From Acidovorax defluvii (lineage in GTDB: Bacteria > Pseudomonadota > Gammaproteobacteria > Burkholderiales > Burkholderiaceae_C), in assembly GCA_003268905.1 (NCBI GenBank), contig QLTU01000001.1, positions 124,001-188,000 on the forward strand: a stretch of DNA of 64,000 nt, given 5' to 3'. The position numbers and the translations under genes are program-made. Below the pieces are notes generated by a model, which searched no databases, was not told where the DNA came from, and saw nothing but the letters and a program-made list of their open reading frames with translations. Positions 45,284 through 56,800 of this stretch are shown here, in pieces. How positions within the stretch are numbered: position 1 is the first letter of the stretch; every line of letters starts with the position of its first letter.

Positions 45284-47647
45284 TCAGACGTTGCGGCCGT
45301 AAGGGCCGTCGTCGCCCATCTGCACCATGTTCTCTGCAGTGGCGAGCGGCTTGGGCTGCTTTGCAAACTTGTCGGCCACGCAGTCGGCGTAGTAGCGCAC
45401 CTGCCCGTTCTCATCTTCCACTTCTACCAGGCCGTGGATGTCCGTCTCAAAACCGGGGCACAGCTTGGCGAACTCGCGTGCGAACTTGAGGTAGTCCACG
45501 ATCTTCTTGTTGAACACTTCGCCTGGAATCAGCAGCGGAATGCCCGGCGGATACGGCGTGACCAGGCCCACGGTGATGCGGCCTTCAAGGTGGTCGATCT
45601 CCACGCGCTCGGTGGTGCGGTGGGCGATGTGGGCAAACGCCTCGCTGGGCTTCATGGCGGGCGTCAGATCCGAGAGGTACATCTCCGTCGTCAGGCGCGC
45701 GATGTCGTACTTTGCGTACATCTCGTGCACATGCTGGCACAGGTCTTTGAGGCCCATGCGCTCGTAGCGCTTGTGCTGCTGGCAGAACTCGGGAAGGATG
45801 CGCCACATGGGCTGGTTCTTCTCGTAGTCGTCCTTGAACTGCTGCAGCGCCGTCAGCAGCGTGTTCCAGCGGCCCTTGGTGATGCCGATGGTGAACATCA
45901 CGAAGAAGCTGTACAGGCCGGTCTTTTCAACCACCACGCCGTGCTCGGCCAGGTACTTGGTGACGATGGACGCGGGAATGCCGGTCTTGTCGAACTTGCC
46001 GTCCAGGCTCAGGCCGGGCGTGACGATGGTGGACTTGATCGGGTCGAGCATGTTGAAGCCGTCAGCCAATTGGCCAAAACCGTGCCACTTGCTGCCGACC
46101 TTCTTGCTCTTGCTGTCGCTACGGATGATCCAGTCTTCTGCGCGGCCAATGCCTTCGTCCACCAGCTTGTCCGGACCCCAGACCTTGAACCACCAGTCAT
46201 TCTTGCCAAATTCGTGCTCGACCTGCCGCATGGCGCGGCGGAAGTCGAGGGCTTCGAGAATGCTCTCTTCCACCAGCGCGGTGCCGCCGGGCGGCTCCAT
46301 CATGGCGGCCGCCACATCGCAGCTGGCGATGATGCTGTACTGAGGGCTGGTGCTGGTGTGCATCAGGTAGGCCTCGTTGAACAGGTGGCGATCGAGCTTG
46401 GTGGTCTGCGAGTCTTGCACCAGCACATGGCTGGCCTGGCTGATACCGGCAAGCAGCTTGTGGATGGACTGCGTGGCATAGGTCACCGAATGCTTGGGGC
46501 GCACGCGCTTCTTGCCCATGGCGTGGTAGCTGCCATAAAACGGGTGGAAGGCCGCGTGGGGCAACCAGGCTTCGTCAAAGTGCAGGTTGTCCACGTAGCC
46601 ATCGAGCATGCTCTTGATGGTTTCGGTGTTGTAAAGCACGCCGTCGTAGGTGGACTGCGTGAGCGTGAGCACGCGCGGCTTGACCTTCTTGGCATCCACG
46701 CCCTTGAGCAGCGGGTTGGCCTTGATCTTGGCCTGGATGGCCGCAGGCTCGAACTCGCTTTGCGGGATCGGCCCGATGATGCCGAAGTGGTTGCGCGTGG
46801 GCTTCATGAACACAGGAATCGCCCCGGTCATGATGATGCTGTGCAGGATGGACTTGTGGCAGTTGCGGTCTACCACCACCACGTCGCCGGGTGCCACGGT
46901 GTGGTGCCACACCATCTTGTTCGATGTGGACGTGCCGTTGGTCACGAAGAAGCAATGGTCAGCGTTGAAGATGCGCGCCGCATTGCGCTCGGACTCGCCG
47001 ATGGCGCCGTTGTGGTCGAGCAGCTGGCCCAGCTCTTCCACGGCATTGCACACGTCGGCGCGCAGCATGTTTTCGCCGTAGAACTGGTGGTACATCTGGC
47101 CCACCGGGCTTTTGAGGAACGCCACGCCGCCCGAGTGACCAGGGCAGTGCCAGCTGTACGAGCCGTCTTCGGCGTAGTCGAGCAGCGCCTTGAAAAACGG
47201 CGGCTGCACGCTTTCGAGGTAGCTCTTGGCCTCGCGGATGATGTGCTTGGCCACAAATTCGGGGGTGTCCTCGAACATGTGGATGAAACCATGCAGCTCC
47301 CGCAGAATGTCATTGGGCAGATGGCGGCTGGTCTTGGTTTCGCCGTGCACATAAATCGGCACTTCGGTGTTCTTGCGCCGCACTTCGCCAATGAAGCTGC
47401 GCAGGCTCAGAACGATGGGGTCGAGCCCCTCGTTCGCTGTGAACTCTTCATCGTCAATCGACAAAATGAAAGCACTGGCGCGGCTTTGCTGCTGGGCAAA
47501 CTGCGACAAGTCGCCATAGCTGGTAACCCCGACCACTTCGAAGCCCTCGGCCTCGATGGCCTGTGCCAAAGCGCGAATGCCAAGGCCCGAGGTGTTCTCG
47601 GAACGATAGTCCTCATCGATGATGATGATGGGAAAGCGAAACTTCAT
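45284..47647 (-). CDS. Orn/Lys/Arg decarboxylase (PLP-dependent, biodegradative type)
   Basis: A 787-residue PLP enzyme with the N-terminal receiver-like wing domain (KFRFPIIIIDEDYRSENTSG), the large PLP domain (HSGGVAFLKSPVGQMYHQFYG, FFVTNGTSTSNKM, LHFDEAWLPHAAFHP) and the PLP-Schiff base lysine in TQSIHKLLAG, then the C-terminal domain. Such enzymes decarboxylate arginine, lysine or ornithine in acid resistance and polyamine formation; the exact substrate cannot be fixed by eye. The start at 47647 is favoured; the upstream frame to 47740 adds unrelated sequence. It is divergent from the nfeD-like gene and convergent with ligE. Confidence 0.93.
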   Translation of the reverse strand: MKFRFPIIIIDEDYRSENTSGLGIRALAQAIEAEGFEVVGVTSYGDLSQFAQQQSRASAFILSIDDEEFTANEGLDPIVLSLRSFIGEVRRKNTEVPIYVHGETKTSRHLPNDILRELHGFIHMFEDTPEFVAKHIIREAKSYLESVQPPFFKALLDYAEDGSYSWHCPGHSGGVAFLKSPVGQMYHQFYGENMLRADVCNAVEELGQLLDHNGAIGESERNAARIFNADHCFFVTNGTSTSNKMVWHHTVAPGDVVVVDRNCHKSILHSIIMTGAIPVFMKPTRNHFGIIGPIPQSEFEPAAIQAKIKANPLLKGVDAKKVKPRVLTLTQSTYDGVLYNTETIKSMLDGYVDNLHFDEAWLPHAAFHPFYGSYHAMGKKRVRPKHSVTYATQSIHKLLAGISQASHVLVQDSQTTKLDRHLFNEAYLMHTSTSPQYSIIASCDVAAAMMEPPGGTALVEESILEALDFRRAMRQVEHEFGKNDWWFKVWGPDKLVDEGIGRAEDWIIRSDSKSKKVGSKWHGFGQLADGFNMLDPIKSTIVTPGLSLDGKFDKTGIPASIVTKYLAEHGVVVEKTGLYSFFVMFTIGITKGRWNTLLTALQQFKDDYEKNQPMWRILPEFCQQHKRYERMGLKDLCQHVHEMYAKYDIARLTTEMYLSDLTPAMKPSEAFAHIAHRTTERVEIDHLEGRITVGLVTPYPPGIPLLIPGEVFNKKIVDYLKFAREFAKLCPGFETDIHGLVEVEDENGQVRYYADCVADKFAKQPKPLATAENMVQMGDDGPYGRNV

Positions 47648-47792
47648 GTGCAGCCTCCGTGCAACCGTGCCATGCCCGGCCAAATAACGAAACAGGCGCG
47701 AAGTGTAAGGAATAACCGTGACCCGCCTTTGAACTGCCATTTTTTTGACCCAGAATGTGGTGCACTAAAGACGAACAAAAAAAGGAGTCGGC

Positions 47793-48218
47793 ATGGAGGA
47801 ATCCACGATCTGGTGGTTGTTGGCAGGTGTGGCCGTAGTCACCGAGTTGCTGACGGGCACGTTCTACCTGCTGATGCTGGCGGTGGGGCTTGCGGCGGCA
47901 GCCTTGGCAGCGCATCTGGGACTGCCAATGACGGTGCAGATCGTTACCGCGGCCTTTGTGGGCGGCGGCGCGGTGGTGGCATGGCACCAGTTCAAAAAGA
48001 AGCGCCCTGGCGACCCCTCTGCCCGCGCTGATCGCAGCGTGAATCTGGATGTGGGCGAAACCGTCATGATCGACAGCTGGACCACCGACGGCACCGCCAT
48101 CGTGAAATACCGCGGGGCCCAATGGACCGCCATTCATCGCCCGGGTGTCACGCCATCCACGGGCATGCACCGCGTGGCCGAACTGGTGGGCAGCCGCCTG
48201 CTGGTAGACCCGCTCTGA
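47793..48218 (+). CDS. NfeD-like membrane protein
   Basis: A 141-residue protein with an N-terminal hydrophobic stretch of two to three helices (WWLLAGVAVVTELLTGTFYLL; MLAVGLAAAALAAHLGL) and a C-terminal OB-fold NfeD domain (NLDVGETVMIDSWTTDGTAIV; RGAQWTAIHR). NfeD proteins partner SPFH/stomatin-like proteins at the membrane. The start at 47793 follows AAAAGGAGTCGGC. It lies 36 bases upstream of the SPFH gene in the same orientation, the standard two-gene unit. Confidence 0.92.
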   Translation: MEESTIWWLLAGVAVVTELLTGTFYLLMLAVGLAAAALAAHLGLPMTVQIVTAAFVGGGAVVAWHQFKKKRPGDPSARADRSVNLDVGETVMIDSWTTDGTAIVKYRGAQWTAIHRPGVTPSTGMHRVAELVGSRLLVDPL

Positions 48219-48254
48219 AACCACTTCTCACATCAGTCACCCGGAAAGGTTCTC

Positions 48255-49169
48255 ATGGAAATCGCCATCGTCATCTTTGTCATTGCCGTCATCTTTATCG
48301 CGCGCTCCGTCAAGGTCGTGCCGCAACAAAACGCCTGGGTGAAAGAGCGGCTGGGCAAATATGCCGGCACGCTCACGCCGGGCCTGAACTTTCTGGTGCC
48401 ATTTGTGGACAAGGTGGCTTACAAGCACAGCCTGAAAGAAATCCCGCTCGACGTGCCCAGCCAGGTCTGCATCACCCGCGACAACACCCAGCTGCAAGTG
48501 GACGGCATCCTGTACTTTCAGGTGACCGACCCCATGCGCGCCAGCTACGGCTCGTCCAACTACATCATGGCCGTCACCCAGCTGGCGCAGACCTCGCTGC
48601 GCAGTGTGATCGGCAAGCTCGAACTCGACAAAACCTTTGAAGAGCGCGACATCATCAACGCCCAAGTGGTCCAGGCCATCGACGAGGCAGCACTCAACTG
48701 GGGCGTGAAAGTACTGCGCTACGAAATCAAGGACCTGACGCCGCCAAAGGAAATCCTGCACGCCATGCAGGCCCAGATCACGGCCGAGCGTGAAAAACGA
48801 GCGCTCATTGCAGCGTCTGAGGGTCGCCGCCAGGAACAGATCAACATCGCCACCGGCGAGCGCGAGGCCTTCATCGCCCGCTCCGAAGGCGAAAAGCAGG
48901 CTGTCATCAACAAGGCCGCTGGCGAAGCCGCATCCATCAAGGCCGTCGCCGAAGCCAACGCCGAAGCCATCGAACGCGTTGCCGCGGCCATTCGCCAGCC
49001 CGGCGGCGAACAGGCTGTACAACTCAAGGTGGCCGAAAAAGCCGTGGAGGCCTATGGCAAGGTGGCTCAGGATGCCACCACCACCCTCATCGTGCCCAGC
49101 AACATGACCGAGGTATCGGCGCTGATCGGGTCTGCGATGAAGATGGTCCAGGTCCAGAAGGCCAGCTGA
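48255..49169 (+). CDS. SPFH/Band 7 (stomatin-like, QmcA-type) membrane protein
   Basis: A 304-residue protein with an N-terminal hydrophobic anchor (MEIAIVIFVIAVIFIARSVKV) and a SPFH domain: VPQQNAWVKERLGKYAGTLTPGLNF, QVCITRDNTQLQVDGILYFQ, then a long helical coiled-coil (ILHAMQAQITAEREKRALIAA, EGRRQEQINIATGEREAFIAR, in part). It forms membrane rings or microdomains and associates with FtsH-type proteases in E. coli (QmcA). It is coupled with the upstream NfeD-like gene. A tRNA-Ser gene follows after about 75 bp. Confidence 0.94.
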   Translation: MEIAIVIFVIAVIFIARSVKVVPQQNAWVKERLGKYAGTLTPGLNFLVPFVDKVAYKHSLKEIPLDVPSQVCITRDNTQLQVDGILYFQVTDPMRASYGSSNYIMAVTQLAQTSLRSVIGKLELDKTFEERDIINAQVVQAIDEAALNWGVKVLRYEIKDLTPPKEILHAMQAQITAEREKRALIAASEGRRQEQINIATGEREAFIARSEGEKQAVINKAAGEAASIKAVAEANAEAIERVAAAIRQPGGEQAVQLKVAEKAVEAYGKVAQDATTTLIVPSNMTEVSALIGSAMKMVQVQKAS

Positions 49170-49228
49170 AAGCGGCCTTTTTTTGGTGCAAGCAAGACAA
49201 CAGCACCAAACACCCATTGACCTATGGC

Positions 49229-49234
49229 TATAAT
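49229..49234 (+). promoter_or_regulatory. -10 element of the tRNA-Ser promoter
   Basis: A perfect TATAAT 11 bases upstream of the mature tRNA 5-prime end at 49245. No consensus -35 is visible at 16-18 bp spacing, so the tRNA promoter may rely on the -10 and upstream elements. Confidence 0.45.
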
Positions 49235-49244
49235 CGAGGGCTTC

Positions 49245-49335
<91 letters not shown>

Positions 49336-49381
49336 AAATGAGTCCCAGAGCGTCCCAAGACGTCTCGCAAGACACCCTGAA

Positions 49382-49416
49382 AGCCCCGGTTTACCTCGTG
49401 TTCCGGGGCTTTTTTT
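49382..49416 (+). terminator. intrinsic terminator downstream of tRNA-Ser
   Basis: Stem AGCCCCGG (49382-49389) and CCGGGGCT (49403-49410) with a 13-base loop, followed by seven T residues. It would end the tRNA transcript and insulate the integrase gene. Confidence 0.8.
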
Positions 49417-49525
49417 GTTTCCAGGCGTCCCGTAACGGTTCTTGCCATCCAAGGGTTTCTGTTGGTATTGTTGGTGGTACGCAGGAGGTGCCGTGTTGGT
49501 ATTTCCTCTACCAACGGGGGTGAAC

Positions 49526-50740
49526 ATGGCCCTGACCGACATTGCGATCAAGTCCAGCAAGCCACGTGAGTCGGCGTTCAAGCTGTCTGACGGACGCGGC
49601 CTTCAGCTGCACATCACGCCTCAGGGCTCCAGGTTGTGGCGCTGGGCCTATCGTCATGAGGGCAAACAAAAGCTCATGGCGTTGGGTGTCTATCCGGATG
49701 TTTCCCTTGCGCAGGCCCGAGACAAAGCGGACTTGGCCAGAAAGCTTCTTGCCACGGGTGTTGACCCGATGGCCACCCGCAAGTCCGAAAAGATCGCCCG
49801 CCGCCTGGCTGTAGAAGACACCTTTGCTGCCGTGGCGAAGAAATGGTGGGAAAGCTGGAAGGCCGCACGCAGTGATAGCCACACGGTTTATGTGTGGCGC
49901 CGCCTGGAGGCTGACGTATTTCCAGCGATCGGAAAAAGACCTGTCGCAGAAATCGAGGCCCCTGAGCTGGTCGCCATGATGAAGGCGATCGAAAAACGCG
50001 GCGCCCTCGACATCGCCAAACGTGCCCTTCAGACCTGTTCACAGATCTTTCGCTACGCCATCGCCCACAGTTTGGCGAAACGCAACCCGGCCGTTGAGAT
50101 TCGCCCCAGCGATGTGCTCGCCTCGCGCAAAAAGGAGAACTACGCAAGGTTGGACGGCAAGGAACTTCCCGAGTTGCTGCGCAAGATCGAGGTGTACAAC
50201 GGCAGCACTGTCACCCGTGTGGCCATCAAACTCATGGCCATGACCTTTGTGCGCACCAGCGAGCTGATCGGCGCGCGCTGGGAAGAATTTGATCTCGACG
50301 GCGGACGCTGGGACATACCCGCGTCACGCATGAAGATGAAGACGCCGCACGTGGTGCCGCTTTCCACCCAGGCGGTCACTCTGCTGCGGAGCTTGCACAC
50401 CCTGACCGGCCACAGCCCACTGCTTTTCCCTGGCGAACGTGACCATCAAAAGTCGATGAGCAACAACACCATCCTGGGCGCGCTGGATCGCATGGGCTAC
50501 GCGGGGCGCATGACCGGCCACGGCTTCCGGGGCATCGCCTCCACCCTGCTGCACGAACAGGGCTGGCCGCACGAGCACATCGAGTTGCAGCTGGCGCACC
50601 AGGAGCGCAACCAGGTCAGCGCCTCATACAACCATGCGATGTACCTGCAACCGCGGGCAAAGATGATGCAGGCCTGGAGCAACTACCTGGATGCCTGCGT
50701 GGCAGGCAATGTGGTGCCATTCAGGGGGAAACGGGCTTAG
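49526..50740 (+). CDS. P4-type tyrosine-recombinase integrase
   Basis: A 404-residue site-specific recombinase. N-terminal DUF4102-like domain: ALTDIAIKSSKPRESAFKLSDGRGLQLHI (in part), with WRWAYRHEGKQKLMALGVYPDVSLAQAR. Catalytic domain: Arg in VRTSELIGARWEEFD, HxxR in TGHGFRGIAST, His in LQLAHQERN and the Tyr nucleophile in SASYNHAMY. The start at 49526 (MALTDIAIKSSKP) is the standard opening. It lies 191 bases downstream of tRNA-Ser and should integrate the island into this tRNA. It is separate from the defence operon by only 96 bases and may be the only mobility gene in view. Confidence 0.95.
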   Translation: MALTDIAIKSSKPRESAFKLSDGRGLQLHITPQGSRLWRWAYRHEGKQKLMALGVYPDVSLAQARDKADLARKLLATGVDPMATRKSEKIARRLAVEDTFAAVAKKWWESWKAARSDSHTVYVWRRLEADVFPAIGKRPVAEIEAPELVAMMKAIEKRGALDIAKRALQTCSQIFRYAIAHSLAKRNPAVEIRPSDVLASRKKENYARLDGKELPELLRKIEVYNGSTVTRVAIKLMAMTFVRTSELIGARWEEFDLDGGRWDIPASRMKMKTPHVVPLSTQAVTLLRSLHTLTGHSPLLFPGERDHQKSMSNNTILGALDRMGYAGRMTGHGFRGIASTLLHEQGWPHEHIELQLAHQERNQVSASYNHAMYLQPRAKMMQAWSNYLDACVAGNVVPFRGKRA

Positions 50741-50836
50741 CAGCTTGCTCTTCGGGAAGGTATCGGCCCAACGCCTCGTCAAAATTTGTTACAACGTTCT
50801 TCGCGCGCCACAATAAGGCCGAATAGGAGAACGTGC

Positions 50837-53800
50837 ATGACAAGGGAGTCAGGTCAATCGACAGAGGCGGGTGCGTCTGAAAATTCTGCCGTTTCAGAGG
50901 CGCCACCGCCCACAGTTAGATTGCAGATCAGTGCTGCTAAAAAACTGAACCTCGCAGCCTTCCAGAACGCGGTGCCCGCGTTGTACGAACTGGTCATTGT
51001 CAATGAGACCTCGTCTCCGATCAGCGAGTTGACCGTTCAACTGATTTCCGAACCACCGTTCGTAAAGCCTCGCGTCTGGAACGTCGAGTCGGTGGGAGCA
51101 GGCGAGAGCTATCACCTGCGTGATCTCGACGTGCAGTTGGATGGTGCCCTTCTTTCGCGCTTGACGGAAGCTGAATCAGCTTCGCTGCATTTCGAATTGC
51201 GCAGTCGCAAGCAATCGGACGAAGTCCTCGCAAAGAACGATTCCACCGTAGAACTGCTGGCTCGCAATCAATGGGGCGGCATCGGTCATCTGCCAGAAAT
51301 GGTTGCGGCATTCGTTCAGCCGAACGACCAGGCTATCGACCGTCTGCTCAAGGGTGCCGCTTTGGCGTTGCAGACGGGTGGAAAGTCCGGTTCGATCGAC
51401 GGCTATACCCATGGCTCAAAACGGGCATGGGAGTTGGCGTCTGGTATTTGGGCTGCTGTGCTCCAGCGCAAGCTCAACTACGCACTGCCACCCGCCAGTT
51501 TCGAACACACAGGGCAGAAGGTTCGCAGTCCTTCACAGGTACTCGATGGCGGCTTGGCCACATGCCTTGATCTTGCGCTGCTGTTCGCTGCGTGCCTGGA
51601 GCAGGCACACCTCAACCCCTTGCTGGTATTCACCCGTGGTCACGCATTTGTCGGTGTGTGGCTTCGTGAAGAGGAGTTCTCTACCTCTGTGGTCGATGAC
51701 ATCACCGCGGTGAGAAAGCGCTTGAAGCTGCAGGAGATGCTGGTCTTCGAAACAACCCTCGCGGCACAGGGCCAAGCTGTGAGTTTCAGCCAGGCCATCG
51801 CCAACGCAAACCGTCAGTTGTCGGAGGAGGAAGAAGACAAGTTTGAACTGGTCATCGACGTGAAGCGCGCGCGCATGTCGCGGATCAAGCCGCTGGCTCA
51901 GGCGTACGCTGTCGCAGAGGCTGTACCAGTCGAGGTGGAACCGGAGGGAACGATCGGCATTGAGGATGCCCCGGACCTCCCCGACGAGGCCATCACCGAT
52001 ACGCCGACATCTGAACTCGATCCCAAAGACAGACTGGCCCGGTGGCAACGCAAACTGCTCGATCTGTCGCTAAGAAACACACTGCTGAACTTCAAGCAGG
52101 GTAAGAAGGCGTTGCTGCTTGACGTGGCAGCGCCAGAACTGGAAGACACCCTGGCGGAAGGGCAATCGATCAAGCTGCTGCCCAGCCCAGCACTGATGCA
52201 GGGCCAAGACCCTCGAAGCCAGCAACTGCACGAAGCCAGAAGCCTAGAAGACCTTCGCAAAGCGCATGCAAAAGACGCACTGAAGCGCCGTGAGGTCTTC
52301 ATTCGGCTGGAAGATCAAGAACTGGAAGGACGCCTGGTTGAGTTGTATCGGGGCGCCCGCAACGCGATGCAGGAAGGTGGCTCAAACACACTATTCATCG
52401 CGCTCGGTTTCCTGGTCTGGACCCGTCCTGACAAGCCGGACTCTCGGGTCAAAGCGCCTTTAATCCTGCTGCCCATCACGCTGAACCGCAAAAGCGCCCG
52501 GTCGGGGTTCACGCTGCAAGAACATGAAGATGAGGCGCTGTTCAATCCGACGCTGGTCGAGATGCTTCGGCAGGACTTCCAATTGGAGTTGGGCATTGCC
52601 GCTGGCGACCTGCCGCGTGATGAGTCCGGTCTAGATATTGCAGGCATCTGGAAGCGTGTTCGCAGCGCAATCAAAGACATCCGGGGCTGGGAGGTCAGCG
52701 AAGACGTCGTGTTGTCGATGTTCTCCTTTGCCAAGTACCTGATGTGGAAGGACTTGTCTGATCGCACTGACGATTTGCGCAAGTCTCCGGTGGTGGCACA
52801 CCTGATCGACACGCCGCGCGAACCCTATCCCTCCACAAAGCCCTTCCCCGACGCGCGCAGATTGGACGCCGACTACGCGCCACAGCAGGTTTTCTGCCCT
52901 CTCCCCGCCGACTCATCCCAGCTTTCCGCCGTCATGGCCGCTGCCAACGGCAAAGACTTCGTGTTGATCGGACCACCAGGTACCGGCAAGAGTCAGACTA
53001 TTGCCAACCTGATCGCGCAGTGCCTGGCTGAAGAAAAACGTGTGCTCTTCGTGGCCGAGAAGATCGCTGCGCTGGATGTCGTCTTTCGCCGCCTGCGCGA
53101 AGTGGGACTCGGAGAGTTCTGCCTCGAACTGCATTCGAACAAGAGCCGCAAGCTCGACGTATTGAGTCAGCTCCAGAAATCCTGGGAGTCCAAAGGTGAA
53201 GTGGACGCTGCCACCTGGGAGGCCAAGGCCCGGCAACTGGGTCAAGTGCGCGAGCAACTGTCTACCTATGTTGAGCGCCTCCACCAACGCCACGGCAACG
53301 GTTTGACGATCTTCAAAGCCATCGGGTGTGTCGTCGGCGGCGATGCACAGCGGGATCTGCGATTCAGCTGGGCCTCTCCCCGTGCGCACGACCAAGCTGC
53401 GCTGACCGAGCTGCGAAATCTCGCTGGCAGGTTGCAGGCCAACGCGGCGGCGGTTAACCCTGATCAATTGTTGACGGGCCCTCTGGTGCCTGTGCACGTC
53501 ACGGAATGGTCCGCCAAGTGGCAGCAGGAAATGGTCAGGTCCGCACAGGCACTGCAAACCACCAGCCGTGACTTCCAAGCCGCAGCGCAAACCCTGGGGC
53601 AAATGCTCGGCATGGAATGGCCGGCGCTGCATCGTCAAACCCGGTCGGCGCTCGGTGTAATCGCCAAGGCCTTGCCTCAGGCATCGGCTCAAGATTGGAG
53701 CTTTTGCGCGTTGCCGGAAAGTGAGACCATCTGCGCCGCCTTGAAAGTCGGCAATGATCTGCTCGGCCAACACCGGGAAATCTCATCGAAGATGTCTGCT

Positions 53801-56800
53801 CCGTGGCCGGCAGAGCTGCAAACTCGCATGCCTCAGGCGATCGACTTGCTCGACAAGCACCGAACCCTGCACACGGAACTCGGAACGCCCTGGCCACCTG
53901 CCGTCAGCGATGAGATCGAACGCGGGGTGCAGTTGATCGAGGAAATGAGCCAACTGCGCGCTGGTCTTTCCGTGAAGTACGCATCCGGTGTGGGACAGCT
54001 CAATGTGTCCCAGCTGCAGCGCGATTGGGCCAAGGCCGAAAAGGCGTTCTGGCCGATGTCTTGGCTGGGCAAGCGAAAAGTGCGCAGCGCGCTGGAAGGT
54101 GTCATCGAAGGCACAGGTGAACCACGTGTCGCCGCTGATCTGTCTGCGCTCGTGCGCATCAAGAGCCTACGTGAAGAGGTCCAACAACTGAACCCGGGTG
54201 CTGCTGCTGAAGGCTTATGGGCTGGCGTCAAGACCCGGGTTGATCACGCCCGCAGCGCCTTGAAAACCAACACGGCTCTGCATGCAGCACGCATGCACAA
54301 GCCCTTTGCGCTGGAGGGTCTGGACGCTGCATTGGAGGGGTACTGTGGCGAGCGCTGGACACGGGAGGTTCAACGCCTGAAAACCTTGTTGGACCTGGAC
54401 CATCGCTTGACCGAGTGTGCATCGCTCTCGGAAAGCAGCCATGGACTTTGGCAAGGGCACAACACCGATTCCGCAGTTCTTCGTTCAGCGCTCGCATTTG
54501 AACGCGAGCGATTGGTCTTGCTTCAAAGAGGCATGTTGCAGGCACCGCATCAGGAGGTGGCCGAAGGGCGATGCGGCCCAGCCCTACAGCAACAGCATGA
54601 GTGGTTGCAGAGACGCAGTGCGGTGGAAGCACGGCTGCTTTCCATGACTGGTCTCGCGACAGAATGCCCTGGTGTCTGGAATGCATTGGATACCGACAGC
54701 GACGGGATCGAGCGAGCACTGAAGTTCCATGCCTCGCTGAAGGCTGGCTTGTCTGGCCTTGGACTGGATCCCTCTGCCGCTGCCGGGGCGCGTCGCAGCT
54801 TGCATCAGGTGCTGGCAACGCGTCGCTCTGAACTTGGTGACTCAGGCGTGATTGGGCAAGCCTGCCACGGGGCCATGGCGAATCTGTCACACCTCAACAG
54901 TGCGACAGACCTGTTTTGCAACAACGCCGCGCAACCAGATACCGTCCGCCGCGCGTTCGCAGACCTTGAGCCCGTAGAGCTGGCTGAGACGGCGGTGCAA
55001 CTAGAGGCAAATCACCACGGCCTGCACGCATGGTGCGCCTGGCGCCACGTTCAGGTCGATGCACGCAATGCAGGACTCCCGGCACTGGTGGGCGCGATCG
55101 AGGTGGGTGACGTGACCCCAGCGCAGGTGCCCACCGCATTCGAAGTGAACTACGCCCGCTGGTGGCTGGCCGAAGCCGTGGACGAAGACGAGGTTCTCAA
55201 GCGATTTGTCTCCGCTGAGCACGAACTTCGCATCAAAGAGTTCCGCGCTCTGGATGACGAATTCACCAAAGTGTCCCGCGAGTGGATTCGCGCCAAGCTG
55301 TGCGCCAACCTGCCGGCAACCGACAGCATCCAACGCAACAGCGAGTGGGGCATCCTGCGCCACGAGATCACCAAGAAGAAGCAACACAAACCGCTGCGCC
55401 AGCTGCTGCAAGAGATTCCGTCGGTGGTGTTACGACTGACCCCTTGCCTGCTGATGAGCCCGCTGTCGATCGCGCAGTACCTTTCGGCCGAGGCCAGCAA
55501 CTTCGACCTGGTGGTGTTCGACGAGGCCTCGCAAATCCCGGTGTGGGACGCCATCGGTGCCATGGCCCGCGGCAAGCAGGTGGTGATGGTGGGCGACCCG
55601 AAACAACTGCCACCCACCAACTTCTTCGGCCGCAGCGACAGCACCGACGGTGACGACGACGTCGTGGAAGGCGACCTGGAAAGCATCCTCGACGAGTGTC
55701 TGGGTGCCAGCCTGCCCACGCGCAACCTGTCTTGGCACTATCGCTCGCGCCATGAAAGCCTTATCGCCTTCAGCAACCACCGCTACTACGGAGGTGGATT
55801 GGTCACGTTTCCGTCGCCTGTCACCGACGACCGTGCTGTCAGCTTTCACTTGGTAAAGGGGCGCTATGAAAAAGGCGGTGCCCGCATCAATCAACCAGAG
55901 GCCCAGGCTCTGGTGGCTGATTTGGTGAGCCGACTCAAGCGCCCGGGCTTCCGGGAGTCCGGTCTGACCATTGGTGTGGTGACATTCAACTCTGAACAGC
56001 AGGGACTGATCGAAGACTTGCTGGACGATGAGCGCCGTAAAGACCCTGGCTTGGAGCCCTACTTTTCCGAAATGGAACTCGAACCGGTGTTCGTGAAGAA
56101 CCTGGAGAGTGTGCAGGGCGACGAGCGCGACATCATGTACTTTTCGATCACCTACGGGCCGGACATGGCCAGTACCGTGTCAATGAACTTCGGCCCACTG
56201 AACCGCGACGGCGGCGAGCGACGCCTGAATGTGGCAGTGACGCGCGCACGGCACGAACTGCGGGTGTTCTCCAGCCTGCGCGGCGAGCAGATGGACCTGT
56301 CTCGCACCAAGGCGAACGGCGTCCGCGACCTGAAGCACTTCCTTGAGTTTGCAGAAATCGGGCCACGCGCACTGGCAGAAGCGCACCACGGCAGTCAGGG
56401 CGACTTTGAGAGTCCTTTCGAAGCCGGCGTGGCCACGGCACTGGGCCGCAAAGGTTGGCAGGTGCACACCCAGATCGGCGCTTCGTCGTTCCGCGTGGAC
56501 CTGGGCGTGGTGCACCCGGATTTTGCGGGTCGCTACCTTGCGGGGGTGGAATGCGACGGTGCGACCTACCACCGCTCTGCTACCGCGCGTGACCGGGACA
56601 AACTGCGCGAACAGGTCCTGCGCGGCCTGGGCTGGGAGATCGTTCGCATCTGGTCCACCGACTGGTGGGTGAACCCGGGCGGCACGCTGGAACGCGTGCA
56701 TGCCGCGTTGACCGAGTTGCTCGAAAAGGACCGGGAACGCCAAGCCGCCGAAGCCGAGGCACCGTCCGAAGAAGCGGTACCCGCGCCGAACGACGACGAA